Shown: in pieces, positions 33,025 through 40,762 of the stretch
Layout of the letters: each line of letters opens with the position of its first letter
Numbering within the stretch: the first letter of the stretch is position 1
From: an uncultured Duncaniella sp.
GTDB taxonomy: Bacteria; Bacteroidota; Bacteroidia; Bacteroidales; Muribaculaceae
Length of the DNA stretch: 64,000 nucleotides
Assembly: GCA_910586665.1 (NCBI GenBank)
Contig: CAJUIX010000003.1
Location: forward strand, 62,001 to 126,000
Direction of reading: 5' to 3'
Notes under the pieces: generated by a model
Told to the model about the DNA's origin: nothing
What the model saw: only the letters and a program-made list of their open reading frames with translations
Database searches by the model: none
Made by a program: the position numbers and the translations under genes

Positions 33025-34686
33025 GTGCTTGAATCGCTCCACATATCCAACTATGCACTCATTGACCTGATTGACATAAACTTTCACGAAGGGTTCAATG
33101 TGATTACCGGCGAGACCGGCGCAGGTAAGTCAATCATACTCGGTGCGCTGTCGCTGCTTCTCGGAAGCCGTGCCGATACGCGGGTGGTGACCAACCCGGA
33201 GGCCAAGAGCATAATCGAGGCTGTGTTTACTGTCGACGACTATCCCTCGTTGAAGCAGTTCTGCATTGATGAGGACATAGAGTGGGATGACGAGCGCTGT
33301 ATCCTGCGCCGTGAGATTTCGCCCGCCGGTCGCTCGCGAGCCTTTGTCAATGATTCTCCCGTGCCGCTTGCCAAGCTCCGCGAGGTCAGTCTGCACCTTA
33401 TCGACATACATTCACAGCACCAGAACCAGTTGCTCTCGACGCCTGAGTTCCAGCTTGATGTCATTGACACACTTGCAGGCAACGCCAAGCGTCTGAGCGA
33501 CTATCGTGTGCGCTTCAACTCGCTCAAAGATGCCATAAGGCGCCTGAAGGCGATGAAACTGAAGGTGGAGCGCTCGCGCGAGGATGAGGAGTTTACGCGC
33601 TATCAGCTCGAACAGCTCGACGAGCTTAATCCCCAGCCGGGCGAGCAGGCCGAGCTTGAAAAGGAGCGCGATGTGCTCAACAATCTAAGTGTCATAAAGG
33701 GTGCATTGGCCAGGGCTACCGGCGCTCTTGACGCAGAGGACGCAGGCGCCCTGCAAATGGTCGACACGGCGATGCAGGCCTGTGAGGATATCGAGGAGGT
33801 GCTTGACCCGGCTGACAACATCTCCACGCGCCTGGAGACAGTGCGCATCGAACTTGCCGACATTGCGTCGACCCTTTCCGACCTTGATGAAAACCTTGGC
33901 GCGGATCCTTCGGCGCTTTCAGCCATAGAGGAACGTCTCGGGTCAATATATTCGCTGTGCCACAAGCACCATGTCGAGGATGCCGACGCTCTGATTGAGC
34001 TTCGTGACGCTCTCAGGGCAAAGCTCCAGGCTCTTGACAACTCCGATGATATGATTGAGGAGCTTGAGAAGGAGGCCCGTCGGGCCAAGGCTCTTGCCAA
34101 GGAGGCCGCAATGGAGATTTCGGCTGCGCGAAAAGAGGCTGCCGAGTCGTTTGGCCGTCGCCTGACGGAGGTGGCAATGCCTCTCGGCATGAAAAATTTA
34201 TGCTGCGAGATCCGTGTGTCACCCGCCGACATGAGCGCTACCGGCATTGATTCCGTAGAGTTCATGGTCGCCTTCAACAAGAACCAGCCGCTCATGCCTG
34301 TCGGCGCTACGGCCTCGGGCGGTGAGATTTCACGCCTGATGCTGTCAATCAAGTCAATCATTGCGTCGAGTATGCAGCTCCCGAGCATCATTTTTGACGA
34401 GATTGACACCGGCGTCTCAGGCGATGTGGCCAATCGGATGGGTGAAATGATGCTCGGCATATCGAAAAATATCCAGGTGACGGCGATAACCCACCTTCCG
34501 CAGGTGGCCTCGAAGGGCGCGCATCAGTATCGTGTCTACAAGGAGGACGACGAGCACTCTACCCATACGCATATAGCCCTTCTCAGCGACGAGGAGCGCG
34601 TCAGGTCGATAGCATCCATGCTTGGAGGTGCGGAAATCGACGAGACGGCCATTGCCGCCGCGCGAAATCTGCTGTCGCGACATTAA
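33025..34686 (+). CDS. recN: DNA repair protein RecN
   Basis: A 553-residue SMC-like ATPase of double-strand-break repair. Head half one: Walker A GETGAGKS (about residue 30), with the conserved opening LESLHISNYALID. Two coiled-coil arms (about 155-230 and 330-375, rich in EKE/AKEA). Head half two: signature TASGGEISRLML, Walker B SIIFDEIDTGVSG and ITHLPQVAS. The start is GTG at 33025, directly giving the family N-terminus. It follows the DUF4835 gene after 44 bp and precedes rlmB. Confidence 0.95.
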   Translation: MLESLHISNYALIDLIDINFHEGFNVITGETGAGKSIILGALSLLLGSRADTRVVTNPEAKSIIEAVFTVDDYPSLKQFCIDEDIEWDDERCILRREISPAGRSRAFVNDSPVPLAKLREVSLHLIDIHSQHQNQLLSTPEFQLDVIDTLAGNAKRLSDYRVRFNSLKDAIRRLKAMKLKVERSREDEEFTRYQLEQLDELNPQPGEQAELEKERDVLNNLSVIKGALARATGALDAEDAGALQMVDTAMQACEDIEEVLDPADNISTRLETVRIELADIASTLSDLDENLGADPSALSAIEERLGSIYSLCHKHHVEDADALIELRDALRAKLQALDNSDDMIEELEKEARRAKALAKEAAMEISAARKEAAESFGRRLTEVAMPLGMKNLCCEIRVSPADMSATGIDSVEFMVAFNKNQPLMPVGATASGGEISRLMLSIKSIIASSMQLPSIIFDEIDTGVSGDVANRMGEMMLGISKNIQVTAITHLPQVASKGAHQYRVYKEDDEHSTHTHIALLSDEERVRSIASMLGGAEIDETAIAAARNLLSRH

Positions 34687-34724
34687 TCTATTAAAGCAAA
34701 ATCATCAATTCAAGAATATAATCC

Positions 34725-35480
34725 GTGGAAAAGAACGACTATATCTATGGCATCAGAGCCGTAATGGAGGCTATCGAGGCCGGTAAGGAGATTGACAAGA
34801 TATTTATTGCAAAAGATCTTCAGGGAGAGCTTGCGTCGGAGCTTATGGCGCTTGCCAAGGCAAACCGTGTGGTGATGCAGCGCGTCCCGGTGGAGCGCAT
34901 CAACAGAATCACCCGCAAGAACCACCAGGGCGTCCTCGCCATGATGTCGGCTATCACCTATCATCGTCTCGACCACCTCGTGCCGGAGCTTTACGAGGCA
35001 GGTATCCTGCCCTTTATCGTACTTCTGGACGGAGTGACCGATGTCAGGAATTTTGGAGCCATAGCCCGTACATGCGAGTGCGCGGGAGTGGATGCCATAG
35101 TGATTCCAGAGCATGGCAGTGTTTCGGTGGGTGGCGACGCTATCAAGACTTCGGCCGGCGCGCTCCACCATATCCCGGTGTGCAGGGTGTCGTCGATAGC
35201 CTGGGCCGCAAAGTTCCTCCGTGAGAACGGCTACAACGTCGTGGCTGTCACCGAAAAGTCGGATATGAATTACACCGAGGGGAAATATGTCGACCCCGTG
35301 GCCCTTATAATGGGAGCCGAGGACATAGGCATCTCTCCCGAGGCGATGAAGCAGGCCGACACGAGGGTAGGTATCCCTATGTTCGGCAACATTGGCTCCC
35401 TTAATGTCTCTGTAGCCGCAGGAGTGATGATTTACGAAGTTGTCCGCCAGCGCCTCAGCGCAAATCTTGAAATCGTCTAA
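34725..35480 (+). CDS. rlmB: 23S rRNA (guanosine-2'-O)-methyltransferase RlmB
   Basis: A 251-residue SPOUT (TrmH-type) methyltransferase. The N-terminal substrate-binding domain (1-80, YGIRAVMEAIEAGKEIDKIFI) is followed by the knotted domain: LDGVTDVRNFGAIARTCECAG, IMGAEDIGIS and the final IPMFGNIGSLNVSVAAGVM, which forms the AdoMet trefoil knot. RlmB methylates G2251 in E. coli; other TrmH-family targets cannot be excluded. The start is GTG at 34725, 38 bp after recN. It converges with a methyltransferase gene 13 bp away. Confidence 0.93.
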   Translation: MEKNDYIYGIRAVMEAIEAGKEIDKIFIAKDLQGELASELMALAKANRVVMQRVPVERINRITRKNHQGVLAMMSAITYHRLDHLVPELYEAGILPFIVLLDGVTDVRNFGAIARTCECAGVDAIVIPEHGSVSVGGDAIKTSAGALHHIPVCRVSSIAWAAKFLRENGYNVVAVTEKSDMNYTEGKYVDPVALIMGAEDIGISPEAMKQADTRVGIPMFGNIGSLNVSVAAGVMIYEVVRQRLSANLEIV

Positions 35481-35492
35481 AATGATTAGACG
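35474..35492. terminator. small hairpin between convergent genes
   Basis: CGTCTAA/TTAGACG (7 bp, loop AATGA) overlapping the rlmB stop codon, followed by TTTATAAGG. The only candidate terminator in the 13-bp convergent gap; short stem makes it weak. Confidence 0.35.
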
Positions 35493-35493
35493 T

Positions 35494-36645
35494 TTATAAG
35501 GGGTATCCCATTTTTGTTATTACGAGGAGGCGGCTGTTGTCGGAGGCTGTGAGGCCGAAGAGCATCATGTCGCCCCCCTCTTTTATTTTCATTTTTGAGG
35601 CGAGCTGTGGCGCCGGGAGAGGGAAGTTGCGGGTCGCGACATTGATTTTCGGATATTTGGCGGCCACGGCCTTTATTCCCTGTTTTGAAAATGGCTGTAT
35701 GTCAATGATTTCAAATATTTCGCCCGGGAAATTGTCGATAGCCTCGACGGAGGTGTAGAGGTGGGTGTTCGGGTGGAGTTTCCCGACTCCGAATCGCTCA
35801 GATAGCAGTCTCATGCCGCCTCCTTTCATCACGGCGGGGTATGGCTCGTAGAGATAGGAGCCGATTTTTGGTGTCGCAAAGGTCGGTTCAGCTTGTGACT
35901 CTTCGTCGGGCGTGAATTTATACGGGCTGTAACCGATTGTGACGCACTCGGCCTCTAAAATTTTAGGATTGCCTGACGCCGGGGAGGAGGAATTGATGAT
36001 GAATACAAGCTCCTTACATTCCTTGCGGGTGCCGATTACTGTCACGGAGCAGTCTCTGCCAAGCTCCTTTACGGCTCCCTTGATGTCAATCATCGGCGAC
36101 GCCTTGATTATCAAAAGTTTGCACTTTGACAGTATCAATTCCAAGGATGGAATGATGTTGGGGCTGCAATCTTTGAAGGCATAGTGGCGGCCGGAGGAGT
36201 CGCGGCGAGCGGGGTCGACGAATATAACATCGAAGAGAGTGTCCGATGCAATCAAAAATTCAATGCTGTCGCCGTTGACGACCGTGACATTGTCAAGCCC
36301 GAGGGCCCGGACATTGTGAGAGGCTGCCGCGTATGTCTGAGGGTCGAGTTCTACGGTGGTTACAGCGGATGCTTTTTCTGCGAAGCGGAAGGAGTCGATG
36401 CCGAGTCCGCAGGTCATGTCGAGGATAGATGCGTCTGAGGGTATCATGTCGGCGTGGACGTCGGCTACGGCATCTGATGTCGCCATTTCGGCGACGGCGA
36501 GCGAGGGGAATGTGAAACCGTCGCATCTGAGTGTGCGCGGGAGTTTCGACGCAGTCTTGTAGCGGCACTCGCGCTGGAGTATCTCGTGCATCATAGCCGC
36601 GTCGCCATGATGCTTGAGACGCAGCTTGTTGAAGTCCTCTTTCAC
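35494..36645 (-). CDS. THUMP-like class I SAM-dependent methyltransferase
   Basis: A 383-residue methyltransferase. Motif I is ILDMTCGLGIDSFRFA (about residue 95), with acidic SAM contact VELDPQ and the catalytic-type motif VIFVDPARRD followed by GRHYAF. The C-terminal domain (about 300-380) matches the THUMP-like region found with Bacteroidetes RNA methyltransferases. Target is unknown, probably an RNA base. The start codon is GTG at 36645, overlapping the tsaB stop (GTGA), so the two are translationally coupled; tsaB being a tRNA-modification gene supports an RNA target (inference). Confidence 0.85.
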   Translation of the reverse strand: MKEDFNKLRLKHHGDAAMMHEILQRECRYKTASKLPRTLRCDGFTFPSLAVAEMATSDAVADVHADMIPSDASILDMTCGLGIDSFRFAEKASAVTTVELDPQTYAAASHNVRALGLDNVTVVNGDSIEFLIASDTLFDVIFVDPARRDSSGRHYAFKDCSPNIIPSLELILSKCKLLIIKASPMIDIKGAVKELGRDCSVTVIGTRKECKELVFIINSSSPASGNPKILEAECVTIGYSPYKFTPDEESQAEPTFATPKIGSYLYEPYPAVMKGGGMRLLSERFGVGKLHPNTHLYTSVEAIDNFPGEIFEIIDIQPFSKQGIKAVAAKYPKINVATRNFPLPAPQLASKMKIKEGGDMMLFGLTASDNSRLLVITKMGYPL

Positions 36646-37340
36646 TCCAATACGTTCTTTTTGGGCTTGGAGGCCTGGAAATCCTTTATATAGTTCGGGG
36701 TACTGTAGGCCAAGTCTATGAATTCCCGGCGCGAGAAGGCCCTCTCGGCAAGGGCTATCATGTCGATGGCAAGCGGGTGGATGTCGGGGATGAATTCTAC
36801 GTTGGGAGCAGTGAGCATTTCGCGGGCTTTGTCGGAACCGTTGCCGAACATGAGCACGCGGCGGTTCCGGGCTATGATGTCGGAATAGCTGTCAGGTGTA
36901 AGTATAAGAGCCTGCTGGGGCATCACCTCCTCAAGCGCGAAGTCGAAGGCGGCGGTGTAAACCTCCATGCGACGGGCGTCAATCATGGGGACAAAGATTT
37001 CGTCGCCCTCGAGCTCCCGGGTAAACATTACGTTGCATGAGAGGATTCTCAGCGTGTCAATCCCGATGAGCGGTATGTCGAGCGCATAGGCAAGGCCCTT
37101 TGCCTCAGAGAGACCGATTCGGAGCCCGGTGTAGCTGCCCGGTCCCATAGAGACGGCCACGGCATCGAGCTTTATCTCCTTCTCGCGGGCGAAGTCGAGG
37201 CAATATTTGATGTAATCGCTAAGAAGTGCGGCATGGTTGCGGCTTCCTCCCTCTTCTTGATGGGCGAGCACCATTCCCTCAGCCGTCAGAGCGACCGAAC
37301 AGTAGTCGGTAGACGTGTCGATATTTAATATAACAGCCAT
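36642..37340 (-). CDS. tsaB: tRNA threonylcarbamoyladenosine biosynthesis protein TsaB
   Basis: A 232-residue ASKHA-fold partner of TsaD in making t6A37. Motifs: ILNIDTSTDYCSVAL, HAALLSDYI, and the conserved VSMGPGSYTGLRIG. It lacks the metal-binding histidines of TsaD, as expected. The same window carries mtaB, which modifies t6A further, though far away. Starts at ATG 37340; divergent from yicC. Confidence 0.93.
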   Translation of the reverse strand: MAVILNIDTSTDYCSVALTAEGMVLAHQEEGGSRNHAALLSDYIKYCLDFAREKEIKLDAVAVSMGPGSYTGLRIGLSEAKGLAYALDIPLIGIDTLRILSCNVMFTRELEGDEIFVPMIDARRMEVYTAAFDFALEEVMPQQALILTPDSYSDIIARNRRVLMFGNGSDKAREMLTAPNVEFIPDIHPLAIDMIALAERAFSRREFIDLAYSTPNYIKDFQASKPKKNVLE

Positions 37341-37399
37341 ATATCGGTAGAATAATCCATACAGAGCGAAGAAATCGGGCCGCTCTTTAAATTTTAGGA

Positions 37400-37407
37400 C
37401 AAAATTA
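37400..37407 (-). promoter_or_regulatory. candidate -7 element for tsaB
   Basis: Minus strand TAATTTTG, 60 bp before ATG 37340; no matching -33. It lies next to the plus-strand yicC promoter. Confidence 0.4.
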
Positions 37408-37408
37408 A

Positions 37409-37437
37409 TTGATTATCGTGAGAAAATTGTAATTTTG
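37409..37437 (+). promoter_or_regulatory. promoter of the yicC-gmk-nadD cluster
   Basis: -33 TTG (37409-37411), an 18-bp spacer and -7 TAATTTTG (37430-37437), about 70 bp above the ATG at 37508. Confidence 0.55.
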
Positions 37438-37507
37438 TGAAAAAATAATCCCTGTTTTCCGCGCACTCTCCACGGGGAGATTCAGTGGGATAAAAAATTG
37501 CCATATC

Positions 37508-38383
37508 ATGTTATATTCAATGACGGGATTCGGGAAAGCTGTGACTGAGCTGCCCGGAAAGAAAATCACGGTAGAAATCAAGTCGCTCAACAGTAAGCAG
37601 ATTGATATTGCTGCGCGAGTGCCTTCTTCGCTTCGTGCCAGGGAAGTCGAGATGAGAAACACGCTTGCTGCCGCTCTCGAGCGCGGAAAAGTCGATATGA
37701 CTGTCTATGTCGAGAATGTGGCTGCCGAAGCGACTGTCAAGCTCAACGTGCCTGTCCTGAAGGCTTACAAGGAGGATGTTGAAAATGCGGCACAGGAATT
37801 GCAGATTGCTACCCCGCAGGACTGGTATGGCGTACTGATGCGCTTTCCTGACATCATGAAGAGCGATATTTCAGGCGATGCTGACGACTGCGAGGTGAGC
37901 GGCGTCATGGACGCGCTCAATAACGCTATCGAGCAGCTAATGGCCTATCGCCGTGTCGAGGGTGAGAAGCTTGAAAGTTTCTTCGCGGTCCGTATAGAGC
38001 GTATCCGCGAACTTCTCGCTCTCGTTCCCCAGTTTGAGGAGGAGCGTGTGGCCAGAATCCGTATGCGTATGGAGGAAGGACTTTCCAAAATCCACGGTGT
38101 CGACTACGACAAGAGCCGCCTGGAGCAGGAATTGTTCTTCTACATCGAAAAGCTCGATGTGAATGAGGAAAAGCAGCGTCTTACCCAGCATCTCAATTAT
38201 TTCATCGAGACCATGAACGGTCCGAAGGGCCAGGGTAAGAAGCTCGGCTTCATCAGCCAGGAAATGGGCCGAGAAATCAATACGCTCGGATCGAAGAGCA
38301 ACCATGCAGAGATGCAGAAGCTCGTCGTGCAGATGAAAGATGTCCTCGAGCAAATCAAGGAACAGGTGTTGAATGTAATGTAA
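37508..38383 (+). CDS. yicC: YicC family endoribonuclease-like protein
   Basis: A 291-residue protein. The YicC-like N-terminal domain opens with MLYSMTGFGKA and the C-terminal DUF1732 domain carries LGFISQEMGREINTLGSKS. YicC proteins have been described as endoribonucleases or RNA-decay factors. Directly followed by gmk after 10 bp, a pairing seen widely in bacteria, so one operon with gmk and probably nadD. Confidence 0.93.
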   Translation: MLYSMTGFGKAVTELPGKKITVEIKSLNSKQIDIAARVPSSLRAREVEMRNTLAAALERGKVDMTVYVENVAAEATVKLNVPVLKAYKEDVENAAQELQIATPQDWYGVLMRFPDIMKSDISGDADDCEVSGVMDALNNAIEQLMAYRRVEGEKLESFFAVRIERIRELLALVPQFEEERVARIRMRMEEGLSKIHGVDYDKSRLEQELFFYIEKLDVNEEKQRLTQHLNYFIETMNGPKGQGKKLGFISQEMGREINTLGSKSNHAEMQKLVVQMKDVLEQIKEQVLNVM

Positions 38384-38393
38384 TCCCCCGTCT

Positions 38394-38966
38394 ATGGCAG
38401 GAAAAATCATCATAGTGTCAGCTCCTTCGGGAACGGGAAAGTCAACCATTATAAATGCCCTTCTTGAAAAGGGGGAAATCGACATGCAGTTCTCGATTTC
38501 CGCCACTAACCGCCAGCCGAGAGGGGAGGAAAAGCACGGTGTCAACTATTACTTTCTTTCCGATGAAGAATTTTGTCGCTCCATAGAGGAAGATGCCTTT
38601 GTCGAATACGAGGAGGTGTATCCCGGGCGTTTCTACGGGACTCTTAAAAGCGAGATTTCACGGATAACCTCCGATGGGCACAATGTCATTCTCGACATAG
38701 ATGTCAAGGGAGGTGTGAACGTCAAGAAGATGTATGGCGGCGATGCTATAAGCATCTTTATCCAGCCGCCGGGAATCGACGCGCTGCGTGGCCGCCTTGT
38801 GGGGCGTGCCACGGATTCGGAGGAGGCGATAGAGCAGCGCCTTGCCAAGGCTGAATATGAGATGTCGTTTGCCCCTGAGTTTGACCATGTGGTTGTCAAC
38901 GACGATCTTGGGTCTGCGATTGAGAAGGTTGGCACTCTGATTAAAGATTATGTCTGTCCCGAATAA
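38394..38966 (+). CDS. gmk: guanylate kinase
   Basis: A 190-residue P-loop kinase that phosphorylates GMP to GDP. P-loop SAPSGTGKSTI (residues about 8-18), GMP-binding stretch SATNRQPRGEEKHGVNYYF, and the lid and Arg region GRATDSEEAIEQRL. Normal length. Second gene of the yicC operon; guaB, the step committing to GMP, lies in the same window but on its own transcript. Confidence 0.96.
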   Translation: MAGKIIIVSAPSGTGKSTIINALLEKGEIDMQFSISATNRQPRGEEKHGVNYYFLSDEEFCRSIEEDAFVEYEEVYPGRFYGTLKSEISRITSDGHNVILDIDVKGGVNVKKMYGGDAISIFIQPPGIDALRGRLVGRATDSEEAIEQRLAKAEYEMSFAPEFDHVVVNDDLGSAIEKVGTLIKDYVCPE

Positions 38967-39017
38967 ATAGGGAATACGCATATCTGAGTTTGGATTATAT
39001 CATCAAGTTATCATGCT

Positions 39018-39599
39018 ATGACAATTGGAATTTTGGGAGGGTCTTTTAATCCTGTGCATATAGGCCACATGATGCTTGCGAGCTACTTGCGCCAGTTTGC
39101 AGGCCTTGATGAAGTATGGCTTACACTTTCACCGCTCAACCCGCTGAAGGTCGATTCGACCGAGCTTATCCCTGACATCATGCGCCTTAAGATGCTTGAG
39201 ATTGCCATAAGCGGAAGCTCCGGGCTAAATGTCTGTGACTATGAGCTTTCGATGCCCAAGCCATCCTATACGATAAATACCCTCCGCTATTTGGCCAAGC
39301 GCTTCCCACGCCATAAGTTCAAGCTGATAATAGGCAGTGATAATTGGAAGATATTCGACCAGTGGAAAGATTACGAGGAAATCCTGTCGGACTTCGGAGT
39401 GATTGTGTATCCCCGCCCCGGCTACCCGGTCGGAAACGTGTATGAGGACGGAGTCGATGTGGTCAAGGCCCCGACAGCCGACATATCAAGTACATTTATA
39501 AGAAAGGCAATAGCCAAGGGTAAGGATATGAACTATTTCCTTCCCGGCGGTGTCTTTAACTATATAAAAGAGAACAAGCTATATGGATTTAAGTCCTAA
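39018..39599 (+). CDS. nadD: nicotinate-nucleotide adenylyltransferase
   Basis: A 193-residue enzyme joining nicotinate mononucleotide and ATP to form NaAD. The nucleotidyltransferase motif GGSFNPVHIGHM lies at the N-terminus and the second motif ISSTFIRKAI at the C-terminal side. Follows gmk after 51 bp; its last 17 bp overlap the next gene, implying coupled translation. Confidence 0.94.
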   Translation: MTIGILGGSFNPVHIGHMMLASYLRQFAGLDEVWLTLSPLNPLKVDSTELIPDIMRLKMLEIAISGSSGLNVCDYELSMPKPSYTINTLRYLAKRFPRHKFKLIIGSDNWKIFDQWKDYEEILSDFGVIVYPRPGYPVGNVYEDGVDVVKAPTADISSTFIRKAIAKGKDMNYFLPGGVFNYIKENKLYGFKS

Positions 39600-40113
39600 T
39601 TCCCTCGCATTTATTGCTCTTTGCAATGAATTCTGCTTCGCCGTCGAGAATGTAGGTGACACTACTCCTGCCGACTTCGTGGCCAATATGGTCAGGCTCC
39701 TTCCGCGCATCTATATCTCTGCATCCGACCTGAAACCGGCCATGCCCCTCGATGAGGAAGAGGCATATATCGAGAGTTTTCTCGATGAGGACTATTATGA
39801 GTCTGTCCGCCGTCAGATAGAACTTCTTTTAGGCCCGGACGATGTCTATCTCGAAGTTTTCGAGGAGGATATGAAGTATTCCGACACCCCGATAGGCATG
39901 AGTATTGCCGAGGGGATAGCCGATATATTCCAGGTCCTTTACAATTTTATCGTCATGGTCAAGGATGCTCCCGAGGAGGCGGTCAATTCCGCTCTTGTCG
40001 CTGTCAGGGATGATTTTGACTCATACTGGAGCCAGAGGGTGTGCAATCTGATGCGCCCTTTGAACCATCTGAGGTCCTCAGTCGGCCGGGATGACGAGGA
40101 TGAAGATGAGTAA
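39583..40113 (+). CDS. DUF5063 domain protein
   Basis: A 176-residue acidic cytoplasmic protein (MDLSPNSLAFIALCNEF then ADFVANMVRLLPRIYISASDL) of the DUF5063 family, found mostly in Bacteroidetes and without assigned function. All-helical appearance with a very acidic tail (DDEDEDE). Starts inside nadD (17-bp overlap). No catalytic motif. Confidence 0.82.
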   Translation: MDLSPNSLAFIALCNEFCFAVENVGDTTPADFVANMVRLLPRIYISASDLKPAMPLDEEEAYIESFLDEDYYESVRRQIELLLGPDDVYLEVFEEDMKYSDTPIGMSIAEGIADIFQVLYNFIVMVKDAPEEAVNSALVAVRDDFDSYWSQRVCNLMRPLNHLRSSVGRDDEDEDE

Positions 40114-40172
40114 AGTGAAGAATCTCTAATGTAAAAATATAAATCAAGTTCTTTAAAATCAAATTTAATATT

Positions 40173-40634
40173 ATGTCAATATTGAAGGAAAATATTCCTG
40201 TGGGATTCTGTAGCGATCACGCGGGCTATGAAATGAAAATGGTGATTGAGGGCTATTTTGACTCTATGGGTATCCCTTACAAGGATTTCGGTACATTCTC
40301 GACCGACAGCTGCGACTATGCCGACTTTGCACATCCCTGTGCCTTCGCGGTAGAGAGGGGGGAGGTATATCCCGGCATCGCCCTTTGTGGTTCTGGCAAC
40401 GGTATCGGCATGACCCTTAACAAGCATCAGGGTATCCGTGCCGCTCTCTGCTGGAATGTAGAGCTTGCCGAGCTTGCACGCCGCCACAACAATGCGAATG
40501 TCCTCGTGCTCCCAGCTCGCTTTATCGACAATGTCACCGCTATCAATATCGTTGAGAAATTCCTGAACTCGACTTTTGACGGCGGCCGCCATGAGCGCCG
40601 AATCGAAAAGATTCCCGTGCCCAAGGCAGAATAA
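40173..40634 (+). CDS. rpiB: ribose-5-phosphate isomerase B
   Basis: A 153-residue RpiB/LacAB-type isomerase of ribose-5-phosphate and ribulose-5-phosphate. SDHAGYEMK supplies the phosphate-binding His/Asp region and IALCGSGNGIGM carries the active-site Cys. RHNNANVLVLPAR is the conserved C-terminal block. Family alternatives (allose-6-phosphate or galactose-6-phosphate isomerase) cannot be wholly excluded. Followed by a terminator-like hairpin shared with rho. Confidence 0.93.
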   Translation: MSILKENIPVGFCSDHAGYEMKMVIEGYFDSMGIPYKDFGTFSTDSCDYADFAHPCAFAVERGEVYPGIALCGSGNGIGMTLNKHQGIRAALCWNVELAELARRHNNANVLVLPARFIDNVTAINIVEKFLNSTFDGGRHERRIEKIPVPKAE

Positions 40635-40667
40635 AAGCCTGTTATAAGAAATCTAATATTTAGATTT

Positions 40668-40715
40668 AAAAAATGGCCGAGGGGTTTGGAATTTCAAAGT
40701 TCCAGGCCCCTCGGC
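40668..40715 (-). terminator. intrinsic terminator of rho (perhaps also rpiB)
   Basis: Stem GCCGAGGGG/CCCCTCGGC (40676-40684 and 40707-40715) with an inner GGAA/TTCC pairing. On the minus strand it is followed by CA and six T (40673-40668); on the plus strand only by TTGTATT. It lies 47 bp after the rho stop. Confidence 0.75.
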
Positions 40716-40762
40716 TTGTATTAATTTTCGCAAATCTAAAGTCAGTGTTGTCAGTATGAGGC

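Noticed and set aside
33603..34460. Long open frame antisense to recN (about 285 codons)
   Set aside because: Low-complexity Ser/Arg/Ala composition, no family features, and recN on the other strand has all its motifs; it is a by-product of codon bias.
40668..40715. Riboswitch-like structure after rpiB
   Set aside because: Simple stem with a T-run on the minus strand, best explained as the rho terminator.
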